NCBI GenBank assembly: GCA_003854985.1
Contig: RQOG01000072.1
Coordinates: forward strand, 39,820-103,819
Source: Calditrichota bacterium
GTDB lineage: Bacteria; Calditrichota; Calditrichia; Calditrichales; Calditrichaceae
DNA length: 64,000 bases
Reading direction: 5' to 3'
Shown: piece after piece, positions 55,149 through 63,907 of the stretch
Position numbering within the stretch: the stretch's first letter is position 1
How the letters are laid out: every line of letters starts with the position of its first letter
Position numbers and translations under genes: made by a program
Notes under the pieces: generated by a model
The model's database searches: none
Seen by the model: the letters and a program-made list of their open reading frames with translations, nothing else
Told to the model about the DNA's origin: nothing

Positions 55149-57158
55149 ATGAAAAAAATAATAGGAATAATTATGATTGTGTCTTTATCTCTTTCAGCTC
55201 AGGATAAGCGGGCTATTACTTTTGAAGATTTTTTCTCCATGAAGCGGCTGGGTAATCTTGCTGCATGCCCGGACGGCAAATGGATTGCCTATGATCTTAA
55301 AACCGCCAATATTGATGAAAATAGCTTTAAAACCGATCTGTGGCTTTTTAATACTGAAACCAGAGAGAATTTTCAACTTACCGCAGCAGAAAAATCCTCA
55401 TCGGGCCCCGTTTGGTCGCCGGACGGAAAAGCCCTTTATTTCAACCGGGATAACCAGATATGGAAAATAATTATTGCAGACAAATCCGAGCTAAAAGTTA
55501 GTGACGTTCCCACGGGCGCTTCAGGCGTTGTTTTAAACGCAACTGGTAAACAAATGCTATTTAGCAGTGAAGTCTATCCTGATTGCCCGGATATGGAATG
55601 CAATAAACAAAAACTCGATGAAGCGGAGTCCGGCAAGGTAAAAGCCAGAATTATTGATAAACTTTTATACCGGCACTGGAACCGCTGGCTGGAAGGAAAA
55701 CGCAGCCATGTATTTCTCGCAGAAACCGACGGCAAAATAATCCGTGATGTAACGCCCGGCGATTATGATACCCCGCCGCTTGATTTAGGCAGTTCACATG
55801 ATTATACCTTTTCGCCGGATGGTAAGGAAATTTGTTTTGTCCGTAATATAGAAGATATGCCCGCCGCGAGTACCAATAACGATTTGTTCACCACAGTAAT
55901 TGATGATCCTGCAATAAAAAAAATAACCGAAAATAAAGGCAACGACAATCATCCGCTTTATTCGCCTGATGGTAAATATATCGCTTATCGATCCATGGGA
56001 AGAGCCGGCTTCGAAGCTGACCGATACCGGATCATGCTGTATGACAGAGAACGTAAAACAGTCAAAGAATTAACAAAAGGCTTTGATTTTTCTGCTGCAA
56101 ATATCATCTGGCATCCTGAGGGCAAAGACATTTATTTTAGCGCTCAGGTACAGGATAATTTTAATATCTACAGGGTGAATATTGCCAACCCGATTCCCGA
56201 AGCGGTATTAAAAGGTCATTATATCAGCGACATGCAGTTTCTTACGCCGGAGATTCTTGTTTTTGCAAAGCAAACCGCTTCAATGCCCAAAGAAATATTC
56301 AGTTACAATCTGTGGGATGAAAAGTTAACCCAATTGACAAACTTTAACGGCGAATTATTAAGTCGGTTGGAATTGCCCGCTTATGAAGAATTTTGGTTCG
56401 AAGGCGCCAATAACGATAAAGTGCACGGGCTGCTGTTTAAACCTCCGCTTTTTGATCCTGCCAAAAAATATCCGGCTATCGAGTTAATTCACGGTGGTCC
56501 GCAGGGCGTTTGGGGCAATGATTTTCATTACCGCTGGAATTACCAGATGTTCGCCGCGCAGGGTTATGTGGTTTTTATGATTAATTTCCACGGTAGCACC
56601 GGCTACGGGCAAAAATTTACCGACGCGGTTTCCAAAGACTGGGGCGGCGCGCCTTTTGAAGATATCATCAAAGGTACGGAATATGTAATCAATCATTTTG
56701 ATTTTATCGACAAAGAACGCATCGGTGCGGCCGGCGCATCCTATGGCGGATTTATGATCAACTGGATTGCGGGCGCAGGAAATGAACATCCTTTTAAATG
56801 CCTTGTTTCCCATGACGGGGTTTACGAGCAGGTCAGTATGTACGGGGCTACGGAAGAATTGTGGTTTCCGGAATGGGAATTTAACGGCGCACCCTGGCAG
56901 GAAGGTTCATTGTATCAGAAATGGAATCCGGCGAACCGGGCGGGTAATTTTAAAACGCCGACGCTGGTCATTCATGGCGAAAACGATTTCCGTGTGCCGT
57001 ATACCCAGGGATTGCAGATGTTTACCGCATTACAAAGACAGGGTGTACCTTCCCGATTACTGTTTTTCCCCGATGAAGATCATTTTGTGCAGAAGCCGCA
57101 GAATGCCAGATTATGGTGGAAAACGGTTCATGCCTGGTTTGAAAAATATTTAAAATAA
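55149..57158 (+). CDS. S9-family (acylaminoacyl/dipeptidyl) peptidase, secreted
   Basis: The product has 669 residues with a signal peptide (IIMIVSLSLSAQ). A beta-propeller made of repeated 'SPDGK' blades (for example VWSPDGKALYF, TFSPDGKEICFV, YSPDGKYIAYRS) covers about 30-400. The alpha/beta-hydrolase domain has the catalytic triad Ser531 (GASYGG), Asp613 (HGENDFRVPY) and His645 (DEDHFVQKP). Such enzymes cleave dipeptides or acylated amino acids from short peptides; here probably in the periplasm, feeding on peptides. Start supported by TGGAGA nine bases upstream. It may be co-transcribed with the EamA pair (43-base gap) and ends at a strong terminator. Confidence 0.95.
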   Translation: MKKIIGIIMIVSLSLSAQDKRAITFEDFFSMKRLGNLAACPDGKWIAYDLKTANIDENSFKTDLWLFNTETRENFQLTAAEKSSSGPVWSPDGKALYFNRDNQIWKIIIADKSELKVSDVPTGASGVVLNATGKQMLFSSEVYPDCPDMECNKQKLDEAESGKVKARIIDKLLYRHWNRWLEGKRSHVFLAETDGKIIRDVTPGDYDTPPLDLGSSHDYTFSPDGKEICFVRNIEDMPAASTNNDLFTTVIDDPAIKKITENKGNDNHPLYSPDGKYIAYRSMGRAGFEADRYRIMLYDRERKTVKELTKGFDFSAANIIWHPEGKDIYFSAQVQDNFNIYRVNIANPIPEAVLKGHYISDMQFLTPEILVFAKQTASMPKEIFSYNLWDEKLTQLTNFNGELLSRLELPAYEEFWFEGANNDKVHGLLFKPPLFDPAKKYPAIELIHGGPQGVWGNDFHYRWNYQMFAAQGYVVFMINFHGSTGYGQKFTDAVSKDWGGAPFEDIIKGTEYVINHFDFIDKERIGAAGASYGGFMINWIAGAGNEHPFKCLVSHDGVYEQVSMYGATEELWFPEWEFNGAPWQEGSLYQKWNPANRAGNFKTPTLVIHGENDFRVPYTQGLQMFTALQRQGVPSRLLFFPDEDHFVQKPQNARLWWKTVHAWFEKYLK

Positions 57159-57167
57159 CGATATATC

Positions 57168-57204
57168 AAATAGCCGTAATTTAACAAACTGCGGCTATTT
57201 TTTA
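57168..57204 (+). terminator. Intrinsic terminator after the S9 peptidase gene
   Basis: A 9-bp perfect stem AAATAGCCG / CGGCTATTT (57168-57176 with 57192-57200) runs into a row of six T (57198-57203) on the plus strand. It sits between convergent genes and may also work in part on the minus strand. Confidence 0.85.
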
Positions 57205-57222
57205 TCAAATTTAGGAAAATCT

Positions 57223-58257
57223 TTAATTAGTCGTCTGTCTTCTTTCGGTTCTTTCCTTTTCTTCGCTCTGCATAACTTTAGAGCGCAGGTTAACCAGATT
57301 TTTCAGAGCATTAAACCAAAACGGCGCACCTAAACTCAACAAAATTATACTGATCAGAATACCAAAATATTTGGACAGAAGCCATTCATTCATATTCCAG
57401 CCATATTTCATCGTGAAAAGTTCCGGCATGGTATTCAACAATTTAGCTCTTAATGAAGACAACTGTTCATCCAGATATATTAATCGTTCCCTGTTAATGG
57501 AAGCGCTCAGATTATTAAACCTGACAAGAAGCGAATCTGCATTTTTACCGCTGATCTGCAACTGGGTTATTAACCAGGACTCAGCGGAAGCTTTGGATGA
57601 AAATACAGGTATCGGCGAATAATATTCCATATCCATTTCCTTGCCGAGAGAATCCAGCGAAACCTGGTACAGGTTCCACTGCTCCGTTAACCCGGACTGG
57701 TTTTCCAGCAAAGATTCTGCCTGGATAATTAAGGCGTTTTTTAATTCCTGATCTTTTAAAATGCTTTTAAAGATGTAAATGGAATCCATTTGAAATGAAA
57801 TGGCCAAAATTGCAGCGACACCAATAGTGATATACCTGGAATAGAGTGCAAACCGCTCGCTCATCCTGTCGCCGGCATTATCAAACCAGTCGGTTATTTC
57901 CTTTTTGATCAGAACGAGACTTTTGAAGTATTTCAGTTCTTTTTCTGTTATCTGATCTGATACCGCCAGTTTGGAAAATTTTACAATCAGTTTATTGAGC
58001 TCTTCTAATCGTATTACGGGCGCCAGGCGGTATTTTGTTTTGCTGATCAGGGGATATTTTAAAATTTTATTAACCGCAAGATCTATCGTCGCCGAAACTT
58101 CCGGTTTAATTTCGTTAAAAAGTAATTTTAATCCCCATTTAAGATTCCGGCCTCTTAGATTAAAAAGGCTTATAATCATCTGATTCACGGTAGTAATGAT
58201 CAGGCTGACTAGAAGAATAATGCCGCAAAAGGCAATCAGGGTTTCGATGTAATTCAT
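57223..58257 (-). CDS. Membrane protein of unknown function
   Basis: I start at ATG 58257, with GGGG eight bases upstream; an in-frame TTG at 58269 is an alternative. The product has 344 residues with membrane segments at about 5-28 (TLIAFCGIILLVSLIITTV), about 140-160 (YITIGVAAILAISFQM) and about 300-320 (FGILISIILLSLGAPFWFNAL). The loop between the last two, of about 130 residues, is helical and probably periplasmic. The tail is rich in Glu and Arg (SEEKERTERRQTTN). I do not recognise a family. The SLGAPFWFNALKNLVNLRS ending is a phrase seen in some bacterial membrane proteins of unknown role. Confidence 0.75.
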   Translation of the reverse strand: MNYIETLIAFCGIILLVSLIITTVNQMIISLFNLRGRNLKWGLKLLFNEIKPEVSATIDLAVNKILKYPLISKTKYRLAPVIRLEELNKLIVKFSKLAVSDQITEKELKYFKSLVLIKKEITDWFDNAGDRMSERFALYSRYITIGVAAILAISFQMDSIYIFKSILKDQELKNALIIQAESLLENQSGLTEQWNLYQVSLDSLGKEMDMEYYSPIPVFSSKASAESWLITQLQISGKNADSLLVRFNNLSASINRERLIYLDEQLSSLRAKLLNTMPELFTMKYGWNMNEWLLSKYFGILISIILLSLGAPFWFNALKNLVNLRSKVMQSEEKERTERRQTTN

Positions 58258-58316
58258 AATGCACCCCAAAATATAATATCAGAATTGTCGATTATTAAGT
58301 AATAATCCTGTAAAAT

Positions 58317-58351
58317 AAAAAAGCCGGGAATCCTCACCTGATTACCCGGCT
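58317..58351 (-). terminator. Intrinsic terminator after the lipoprotein gene
   Basis: On the minus strand the stem AGCCGGG / CCCGGCT, lengthened by AAT/ATT, is formed by 58322-58328 and 58345-58351. Six T residues follow (58317-58322). It lies 12 bases past the stop of the lipoprotein gene. Confidence 0.85.
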
Positions 58352-58362
58352 ATTTAATTACT

Positions 58363-59400
58363 TTAGAAACTAAGGTTGTTTTTTATGGCTTTGGCTATTT
58401 TCTTTGACATATTAAACATCATCATTTTTTCAGGAGTGTTAAGAATTTTCTTTAATTCTGCGGAAATTTCCCGTTCAGGTAGTTCGATCGGATTTTTATA
58501 AGTATCGCCTCCCAGCGCAGTCAGCTCTAATTCCGATTTTTCAATATTAATATTTATGGTCATCGAGATTCCTGAAAAAGACATAGTCATATTAAGAGGA
58601 CCGGTAATATCCTGCTTAACAATGCCTGTGTCAGGAACCATATGATATACCGCAGCCATTTGGGCAGTAATATTCATATCTACTGTTGCACCTTCGTTAG
58701 AAATTTTCCCGGTCATATTAATATCGCTGATCTGCTCTAAACGCATGGCATTAAAATCACCCATAGGCACGGAAACATTTTCATGACCTACCACAAAAAA
58801 TTTGGCTTTAGCGGTTAAAGTAATATCCGTTTGGGGACCATCGGCTTCGGATTCTGCGGCAAGTAATTTGGTCATATCCATGCGTGGCGCCGTTTCCCAT
58901 GAATCGCCGACTACCAGATTCTTTTTTATAAAAACGGGATTTTCCACTTCCATGTAACTGCCGTCGCTTAACTTAATCGCTTTTACATAAACCGCTTCCT
59001 CATCGCTGGTAAAGAAACGGCTGGTATCGTAAATAGCGCCTCCACCAGTCATACTATAATCCACCACCGGATAAAGTGAAATTGTACCGCTTGGCAATGG
59101 AATATTTCGGGCAGCAAGCACCTTTAGCATGCCGATAGCCGGGGCGTCTGTGGGTTCAGTTTCTGTATTACCCATAAAAGTAACGGTTGTGGTCATTTTT
59201 ACCGAGCCGGAATAGCTGCAGGTGTAACCTTCTTCGATTGGAAAATAATCACCCGTATAACTGTTACCTTGTTCTTCGGTAAGATTTACCTTATACCCGT
59301 CGTACCAGGATACCGGATCTTTACCATCATCCCCGCATCCTGTCAGGAAAAAAGAACAAAGAAGCGTTAAAGTAAAAAACAGTTTAATAAAATTTTTCAT
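58363..59400 (-). CDS. Lipoprotein of unknown function
   Basis: I start at ATG 59400, with GGAGG five bases upstream, not at the in-frame upstream codon at 59433. The product has 345 residues with a clear lipobox (CSFFLTGCGDDGKD). The mature part begins YFPIEEGYTCSYSGS, a phrase typical of lipoproteins with a DUF3108-like or similar beta-rich fold, and continues with repeated beta strands (VKMTTTVTFMGNT, ISDINMTGKIS, GPLNMTMSFSGI). No catalytic motif is seen. It is probably attached to the outer membrane. It forms a single-gene unit with its own terminator. Confidence 0.8.
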   Translation of the reverse strand: MKNFIKLFFTLTLLCSFFLTGCGDDGKDPVSWYDGYKVNLTEEQGNSYTGDYFPIEEGYTCSYSGSVKMTTTVTFMGNTETEPTDAPAIGMLKVLAARNIPLPSGTISLYPVVDYSMTGGGAIYDTSRFFTSDEEAVYVKAIKLSDGSYMEVENPVFIKKNLVVGDSWETAPRMDMTKLLAAESEADGPQTDITLTAKAKFFVVGHENVSVPMGDFNAMRLEQISDINMTGKISNEGATVDMNITAQMAAVYHMVPDTGIVKQDITGPLNMTMSFSGISMTININIEKSELELTALGGDTYKNPIELPEREISAELKKILNTPEKMMMFNMSKKIAKAIKNNLSF

Positions 59401-59557
59401 AAAACCTCCGGATTTAATTCCAGTTATATTCAATTAGTCTTCCCTGAGTGTTTTATTGAAATATCCGTATAAATGAAAAAAATCGGTTTTCTTCGTTATG
59501 GCAGAAAATATAATTCATTTCCGAAATTCTTCAAACAAAATTTTCAAAAATGTATGC

Positions 59558-60730
59558 CTACCGGATCAATATCATTTTCCGTGATGCCGAAAATCCATCG
59601 GCATTCAACCGGCAGAAATACACGCCGCTGGGCATGTCATTCGCCCGCCATTGATATTCATAACTTCCCGCCGCTTGTGTTTCCGATACCAGCGTATCAA
59701 GCCTTTGACCCAACAGATTATAAATGCTCAGTTCAACCCGGCTTGCCTTCGGAAGTTCATAACTGATTTTAGTAGCGGGATTGAACGGATTGGGATAGAC
59801 CTTATTCAGGCGAAATGATTTCAGCTTTTGATTCTTTTTATCCGGTGCAGATATTTTTGAATAGGTTTTCCTGACTTTATAAACGGCCGGGCCCGCAGTT
59901 ATATATAGGGTTTTCCCGTCTTCATCGCCCCAGTTGCAATTGGATGGCGTTGAAGTTCCCGGAATTTTTATGGTATCTATGGGTGTCCCATCGGGTTCAA
60001 AAACCACGACGCCTAATGGACCGCTTGAAAATAACCTGCCATCACTATCGACTTTCATACCATCCAGATAACCGTATTGAGTTATATATGCAAATTGTCG
60101 TTTATTGGCAATAATTAAATCATCCACAACATCATATACATAAATCTTACGAATCATAGGATTCGACTCAGCCACGTAAAGCAGGGATTCATCCGGCGAA
60201 AAACACAGACCGTTAGGTGAACTGAGCGTTGAATCCAGTAAATAAACTTTCCCTGCCGGGCTGACCCGGAAAACTCCGCAATAATCCAATTCCGGAGTTC
60301 CGCCGATATCATTCAGTCCATAAAGCGGATCCGTGAAGAAAATGGAACTATCGGATTTGACCACAATATCATTGGGACTGTTGAATTTGCTGCCCTTATA
60401 ATGGGTGGCCAGAATAGTCAACGAATCCTTATTTTCCAGTCTGGCGATATGCCTGGCGCTATGTCCGGCAATAACTACCCGCCCCTGCAAATCGAGGGTT
60501 AAACCATTCGAACGACCGGATGGATCACGATAAACCGTTGTACCGGAATCCGGCGACCAGCGGTATATTTTATTCCCCTGAATGTCGCTGAATAATAAAG
60601 CGCCGTCTTTCCAGACCGGACCTTCCGTGAATTGAAACCCATCATCAACTTTTTCCACTTCTTGCGCGGAAAGCAGTTGAGGCAGAAAAGCAATACACAA
60701 AAGAATAACAAGAATTTTTAAATATTTCAC
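59558..60730 (-). CDS. SMP-30/gluconolactonase-like secreted protein with type IX-like sorting tail
   Basis: The product has 390 residues and starts at a GTG with AGGAG seven bases upstream. A signal peptide (ILVILLCIAFLPQLLSAQ) is followed by a six-bladed propeller of the SMP-30/strictosidine-synthase group (FTEGPVWKDGALLFSDIQGN, RSNGLTLDLQGRVVIAGH, KFNSPNDIVVKSDSSIFFTD, SSPNGLCFSPDESLLYVAES, GYLDGMKVDSDGRLF); Glu, Asn and Asp residues at the metal-binding positions are kept. The last 80 residues form a sorting domain (YPNPFNPATKISYELP ... GVYFCRLNADG). It is probably an exported lactonase or related hydrolase carried to the surface. Confidence 0.9.
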   Translation of the reverse strand: MKYLKILVILLCIAFLPQLLSAQEVEKVDDGFQFTEGPVWKDGALLFSDIQGNKIYRWSPDSGTTVYRDPSGRSNGLTLDLQGRVVIAGHSARHIARLENKDSLTILATHYKGSKFNSPNDIVVKSDSSIFFTDPLYGLNDIGGTPELDYCGVFRVSPAGKVYLLDSTLSSPNGLCFSPDESLLYVAESNPMIRKIYVYDVVDDLIIANKRQFAYITQYGYLDGMKVDSDGRLFSSGPLGVVVFEPDGTPIDTIKIPGTSTPSNCNWGDEDGKTLYITAGPAVYKVRKTYSKISAPDKKNQKLKSFRLNKVYPNPFNPATKISYELPKASRVELSIYNLLGQRLDTLVSETQAAGSYEYQWRANDMPSGVYFCRLNADGFSASRKMILIR

Positions 60731-60761
60731 GATTAATCTCCTATTTTGTAAATGAATAGAT

Positions 60762-61649
60762 TTATGTTTTTAATGTCATGTTTGATTTTTGCAATACAAA
60801 GGCTATCCCCGATAAAATTAATAATACGCCGCCGAATGCATAATAATTCCAGCGGTAATCCTCAAATATAGTTGAAAAGATCATAGCGATAACCGGAATT
60901 ACCAGCGTAACATAGCCCGCCCTGTGTGCGCCTATCCGGCCAATTAATGTTAAATAAGCGCCAAAACCAATCATCGAACCAAAAATAACCAGGTACAATA
61001 AAGATCCGGTATAAGCAAAAGAACTATCAAAATCTATTGTATTCCCTGTTATCAACCCTACGATCAACATGGATACGGAACCATAAAGCATGCCATAAGC
61101 CGTTCCGGGAATGACAGGAATCTTTTTTGCCTGACTGTAAGCAGAAGTAATATTACCCAGTGAAGCGGATACAGCGCCCAATAACGCCAAAGCAAATGCC
61201 CATGAAGTATCACTGGCTGGAGAAAATCCCAGCAGATCATCCTTAAACACCAAAGTAACTCCCGTGAATCCCAGAATTGCGCCCAGAATAACACGGATGG
61301 TAATTTTGGTTTTTAAAAATAATCCGGTGAAGAAAATATTAAAAAAGATGATTGTGGAAAATACCACGGCCACCAGTCCGCTTGTAAGCCGCATTTCTGC
61401 TATATATACCAGCCAGTAATTGATTCCAAATAATAAAAGACCGAGCACAACCAGAATCAGGTGCTGTTTAAAGGAATATTTTAAATTCATGCCTTTCATT
61501 TTTCCAAAAATCAAAAGAATAACCGAGGCAAGGAAGAATCGGTAAAAGATCGAAATCAGCGGATCAACCACGCCAAGCTGGAATTTAATAACCAGCCAGG
61601 TTGAGCCCCAGATCAGAGCCGGGATTATAAATAAAGTTACATTTTGCAT
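60762..61649 (-). CDS. EamA-family (DMT) transporter
   Basis: The product has 295 residues with ten membrane segments: FIIPALIWGSTWLVIKFQLG, YRFFLASVILLIF, GLLLFGINYWLVYIAEMRLTSGLVAV, then LLGAVSASLGNITSAY and LTLIGRIGAHRAGYVTLVIPVIAMIFS. It resembles YedA/RhaT-like exporters. It is the third such transporter in 8 kb, but is not adjacent to the other two. Substrate unknown. It lies 31 bases upstream of the SMP-30-like gene and may be co-transcribed with it. Confidence 0.92.
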   Translation of the reverse strand: MQNVTLFIIPALIWGSTWLVIKFQLGVVDPLISIFYRFFLASVILLIFGKMKGMNLKYSFKQHLILVVLGLLLFGINYWLVYIAEMRLTSGLVAVVFSTIIFFNIFFTGLFLKTKITIRVILGAILGFTGVTLVFKDDLLGFSPASDTSWAFALALLGAVSASLGNITSAYSQAKKIPVIPGTAYGMLYGSVSMLIVGLITGNTIDFDSSFAYTGSLLYLVIFGSMIGFGAYLTLIGRIGAHRAGYVTLVIPVIAMIFSTIFEDYRWNYYAFGGVLLILSGIAFVLQKSNMTLKT

Positions 61650-61762
61650 GTCATGCCTAATGTTTATTTTATCATCCTATTCTTGGATGATTCCATGTTA
61701 ATATAGTATTTCTAACAATCTTTTCCAAAAGTATGACATAATTTTTTTTTATAAAAAAAGAC

Positions 61763-61789
61763 TTGACATATTTGGATTATTATTATACT
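61763..61789 (+). promoter_or_regulatory. Candidate promoter for the membrane protein/regulator pair
   Basis: A perfect TTGACA (61763-61768) is followed after 15 bases by TATACT (61784-61789); a 17-base spacing would give TACTTT. It lies about 50 bases before the ATG at 61841. Confidence 0.5.
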
Positions 61790-61840
61790 TTGTATTTCAA
61801 AGTTATTTGATTTTAAATTTAATTTATGAAAGGAATTATC

Positions 61841-62443
61841 ATGGATCAGACTCAGGCCCAGAAAAATCTGCAAATCGTTAAAGACATGATTGAGAAGACC
61901 AAAAAAGAAACGGCTGAATCGGGATATTTTTTTATCTTTATCGGCATCTTTGCGATGATTATGACTTATGTCATTAGTTTATTATCAAGATTTCATCTGC
62001 CTCATCTCATCCTGCCGGCAATGATTTTCATGCTTATCGGAGGCGGAATTATCGGATATTTAACCGTGAACAAAAAAGAAAAAAAAGACGAGATTAAATC
62101 CTATCCGAAAACAATTAGTTATAGTGTCTGGTTCGTCTGTTCGGCGTCGATAATATTAACAACCTTCGTTTTTCCTTTTATTAATCTGTATCCATTTGAT
62201 TTGGTACCGGTTTTTGCATCGCTATTTATAGGAGTCGCCGTATTTTCTACCGGCGTCATATTTGAATTCAGGGCTATTATTCTATGCAGCATTTCCTGGT
62301 GGGCAGGAGCTGTTATCATGGCGTATGTTAACGCGTCCTGGGAAGTATATATTATGCTGGCTGTTATCTTTTTAGGCTGGATATTACCGGGATTGATATT
62401 AAACAAAAAATACAGAAGCCGGGAGATTGTTCATGAAGCCTGA
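61841..62443 (+). CDS. Membrane protein paired with a winged-helix regulator
   Basis: I start at ATG 61841, with AAAGGA six bases upstream; an in-frame ATG at 61826 is an alternative. The product has 200 residues: a charged N-terminal helix (QAQKNLQIVKDMIEKTKKE), then about six membrane segments (YFFIFIGIFAMIMTYVISLL, MIFMLIGGGIIGYLTV, IILTTFVFPFINLY, AVIFLGWILPGLIL). I do not recognise a named family, although small membrane proteins of this layout often sit before HTH_34-type regulators. Its stop overlaps the regulator gene, indicating co-translation. Confidence 0.78.
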   Translation: MDQTQAQKNLQIVKDMIEKTKKETAESGYFFIFIGIFAMIMTYVISLLSRFHLPHLILPAMIFMLIGGGIIGYLTVNKKEKKDEIKSYPKTISYSVWFVCSASIILTTFVFPFINLYPFDLVPVFASLFIGVAVFSTGVIFEFRAIILCSISWWAGAVIMAYVNASWEVYIMLAVIFLGWILPGLILNKKYRSREIVHEA

Positions 62444-62738
62444 ACAAATTCTTGAATTGGATGCTGTCGTTCACACGCCAATCCGGCTGGCAATCCTATC
62501 AATTTTGACCGGTGTGGAAAGCGCAGATTTTACCTTCCTCAAAAAAACAATTAATACTACCGATGGAAATCTGAGTACTCATCTGAGCAAACTGGAAGAA
62601 GCCGGATATATAACTATCACCAAGTCTTTTAAAGGCAAGCGACCTTTGACCACCTGTTCAATTTCAGAAACCGGCCGAAAAGCTTTTTTACTGTATATAA
62701 ATCAGCTTGAACAAATTATAAAGATGCAAAAGTCCTGA
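62433..62738 (+). CDS. Small winged-helix transcriptional regulator (HTH_34/MarR-like)
   Basis: I start at ATG 62433, with GGGAGA six bases upstream; it overlaps the previous stop by 11 bases. The product has 101 residues: ELDAVVHTPIRLAILSIL, then DFTFLKKTINTTDGNLSTHLSKLEEAGYITITKSFKGKRPLTTCSISETGRKAF (shown here only as family phrases), a typical winged helix of the 'transcriptional regulator, winged helix DNA-binding domain' family. It probably represses its own operon. No operator is identified. Confidence 0.85.
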   Translation: MKPEQILELDAVVHTPIRLAILSILTGVESADFTFLKKTINTTDGNLSTHLSKLEEAGYITITKSFKGKRPLTTCSISETGRKAFLLYINQLEQIIKMQKS

Positions 62739-62837
62739 TACTCTTTATGGTAAGTTTTTAGTTTTCTTCCTAACTGATAATATAAAAACCGTCGGCCTGT
62801 GGGGAATTTATACTTACGTGTTATACAATTACTAATG

Positions 62838-62921
62838 AAACCACGAAGTACACGAAGAATAACCTTGTACAACAAAGTCCTTCCCTTTTGATTAAGGGAA
62901 GGTGTCAGTCGATAGACTGAC
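62838..62921. repeat. Candidate intergenic repeat with two perfect hairpins
   Basis: ACCACGAAGTACACGAAG-type sequence (about 62839-62856) is followed by the hairpin TTCCCTT / AAGGGAA (62881-62887 with 62894-62900) and the hairpin GTCAGTC-GATA-GACTGAC (62904-62921). Such phrases recur between genes in many environmental genomes, so this may be one copy of a palindromic repeat family. Only one copy is in the window. The gap 62739-63013 shows nothing else. Confidence 0.45.
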
Positions 62922-63013
62922 GGATGGGTCAGATAATCTCGGCTACAACCCGATATACACATTTTTCAATTAATCGTCTTGATAAGTACCAAATTATTGG
63001 GTATATTTTAACC

Positions 63014-63280
63014 ATGATTTATGAAATAAAAATAAAGCGGAAATTGGAAAAAAATCTGAATAAACTTCCATTGATGGTACAAAAGAAATTTTTCAGACTT
63101 GTTTTGGATTTAAGAGATAAAGGCCCGGAACAGCCAAACTGGCCGAATTACAGTAAACTGAGTCCTAATGAATATCATTGTCATCTAAGATATTCATGGG
63201 TAGCCTGCTGGAAACATGAAAAAAAATCAATTTTAATAGAGGTGTATTATGTTGGCAGTCGTGAAAAAGCGCCGTACTAA
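63014..63280 (+). CDS. RelE-superfamily-like toxin
   Basis: I start at ATG 63014 (MIYEIKIKRKLEKNLNKLP). The product has 88 residues. The pattern of an N-terminal basic helix pair, KKFFRLVLDLRDKGPEQPNW, then HCHLRYSWVACWKHEKKSILIEVYYVGSREKAPY fits a RelE/ParE-type fold: the HLR...VACW strand and a terminal Arg/Glu/Lys pattern match 'cytotoxic translational repressor of toxin-antitoxin' proteins. It probably cleaves mRNA at the ribosome. It overlaps the antitoxin gene by 32 bases, toxin first as in HigBA systems. Confidence 0.75.
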   Translation: MIYEIKIKRKLEKNLNKLPLMVQKKFFRLVLDLRDKGPEQPNWPNYSKLSPNEYHCHLRYSWVACWKHEKKSILIEVYYVGSREKAPY

Positions 63281-63623
63281 TAAACGGCTCTTTGAAATTA
63301 AAGGAGATATTCCTGAAAATATCGTTGATTATTTTAAAGCGCAATACGGAACTGATTTCGAAATACTATCGGAAGCTGACGAACTAATTGACATTTTTGA
63401 AACCGAATGGTTTAAGAAAACCAGTAAGACGGTAACACCAGGAGAAAATATTAAGATATACAGACAGAATCTCGGATTAACCCAGGCGCAACTGGGCAAA
63501 CGTTTAGGTAATTTTTCTAAACAGAATATTTCGGATATGGAAAATGGCAGAAGAGGGATAAGTAAGGAAATAGCAAAAAAACTCAGCCTTATTTTTGAAA
63601 TGTCAATTGAAAGGTTTCTATAA
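63249..63623 (+). CDS. XRE-family antitoxin (HigA-like)
   Basis: The product has 124 residues, starting at ATG 63249 with GAGG six bases upstream. The first 65 residues (KRLFEIKGDIPENIVDYFKA ...) likely bind the toxin. An XRE helix-turn-helix follows (IKIYRQNLGLTQAQLGKRLG, FSKQNISDMENGRRGISKEIAKKL). It should neutralise the toxin encoded just upstream and repress the pair. The reverse order (toxin then antitoxin) and the HTH position are those of HigBA-like loci. Confidence 0.82.
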   Translation: MLAVVKKRRTNKRLFEIKGDIPENIVDYFKAQYGTDFEILSEADELIDIFETEWFKKTSKTVTPGENIKIYRQNLGLTQAQLGKRLGNFSKQNISDMENGRRGISKEIAKKLSLIFEMSIERFL

Positions 63624-63907
63624 ATTTATAAGATATTAAATGGCGTATAAAGTTTTCTTATCTTTATGAATACTTTACGTAAACCAATGTGTTTTATCTG
63701 TATCAAAAGATGAATTTACCCACTGCCGGCGTAAAGATAACACCCGGTTTTTTTAAACAAGCTACCGAAGGGAAAAATTAACTTAAATTTTACATAAGGC
63801 TTCCTTAAAAAGTCTTAACCTATTGAAAACATTTGAATTAAGATGATAAGATTTGTATATTTGTGCATAAAAAACGAAGGCTACCACCAAAAAACCTTGC
63901 ACATGAT
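63624..63907 (+). other. 284-base gap before a transposase start
   Basis: This AT-rich stretch carries no ORF. It probably includes the left end of the insertion sequence whose transposase starts at 63908, but the terminal inverted repeat cannot be defined without the other end. The transposase promoter candidate lies at 63833-63861. Confidence 0.4.
63833..63861 (+). promoter_or_regulatory. Candidate promoter of the transposase gene
   Basis: TTGAAT (63833-63838), a 17-base spacer and TATATT (63856-63861) lie about 47 bases before the transposase ATG. Confidence 0.45.
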
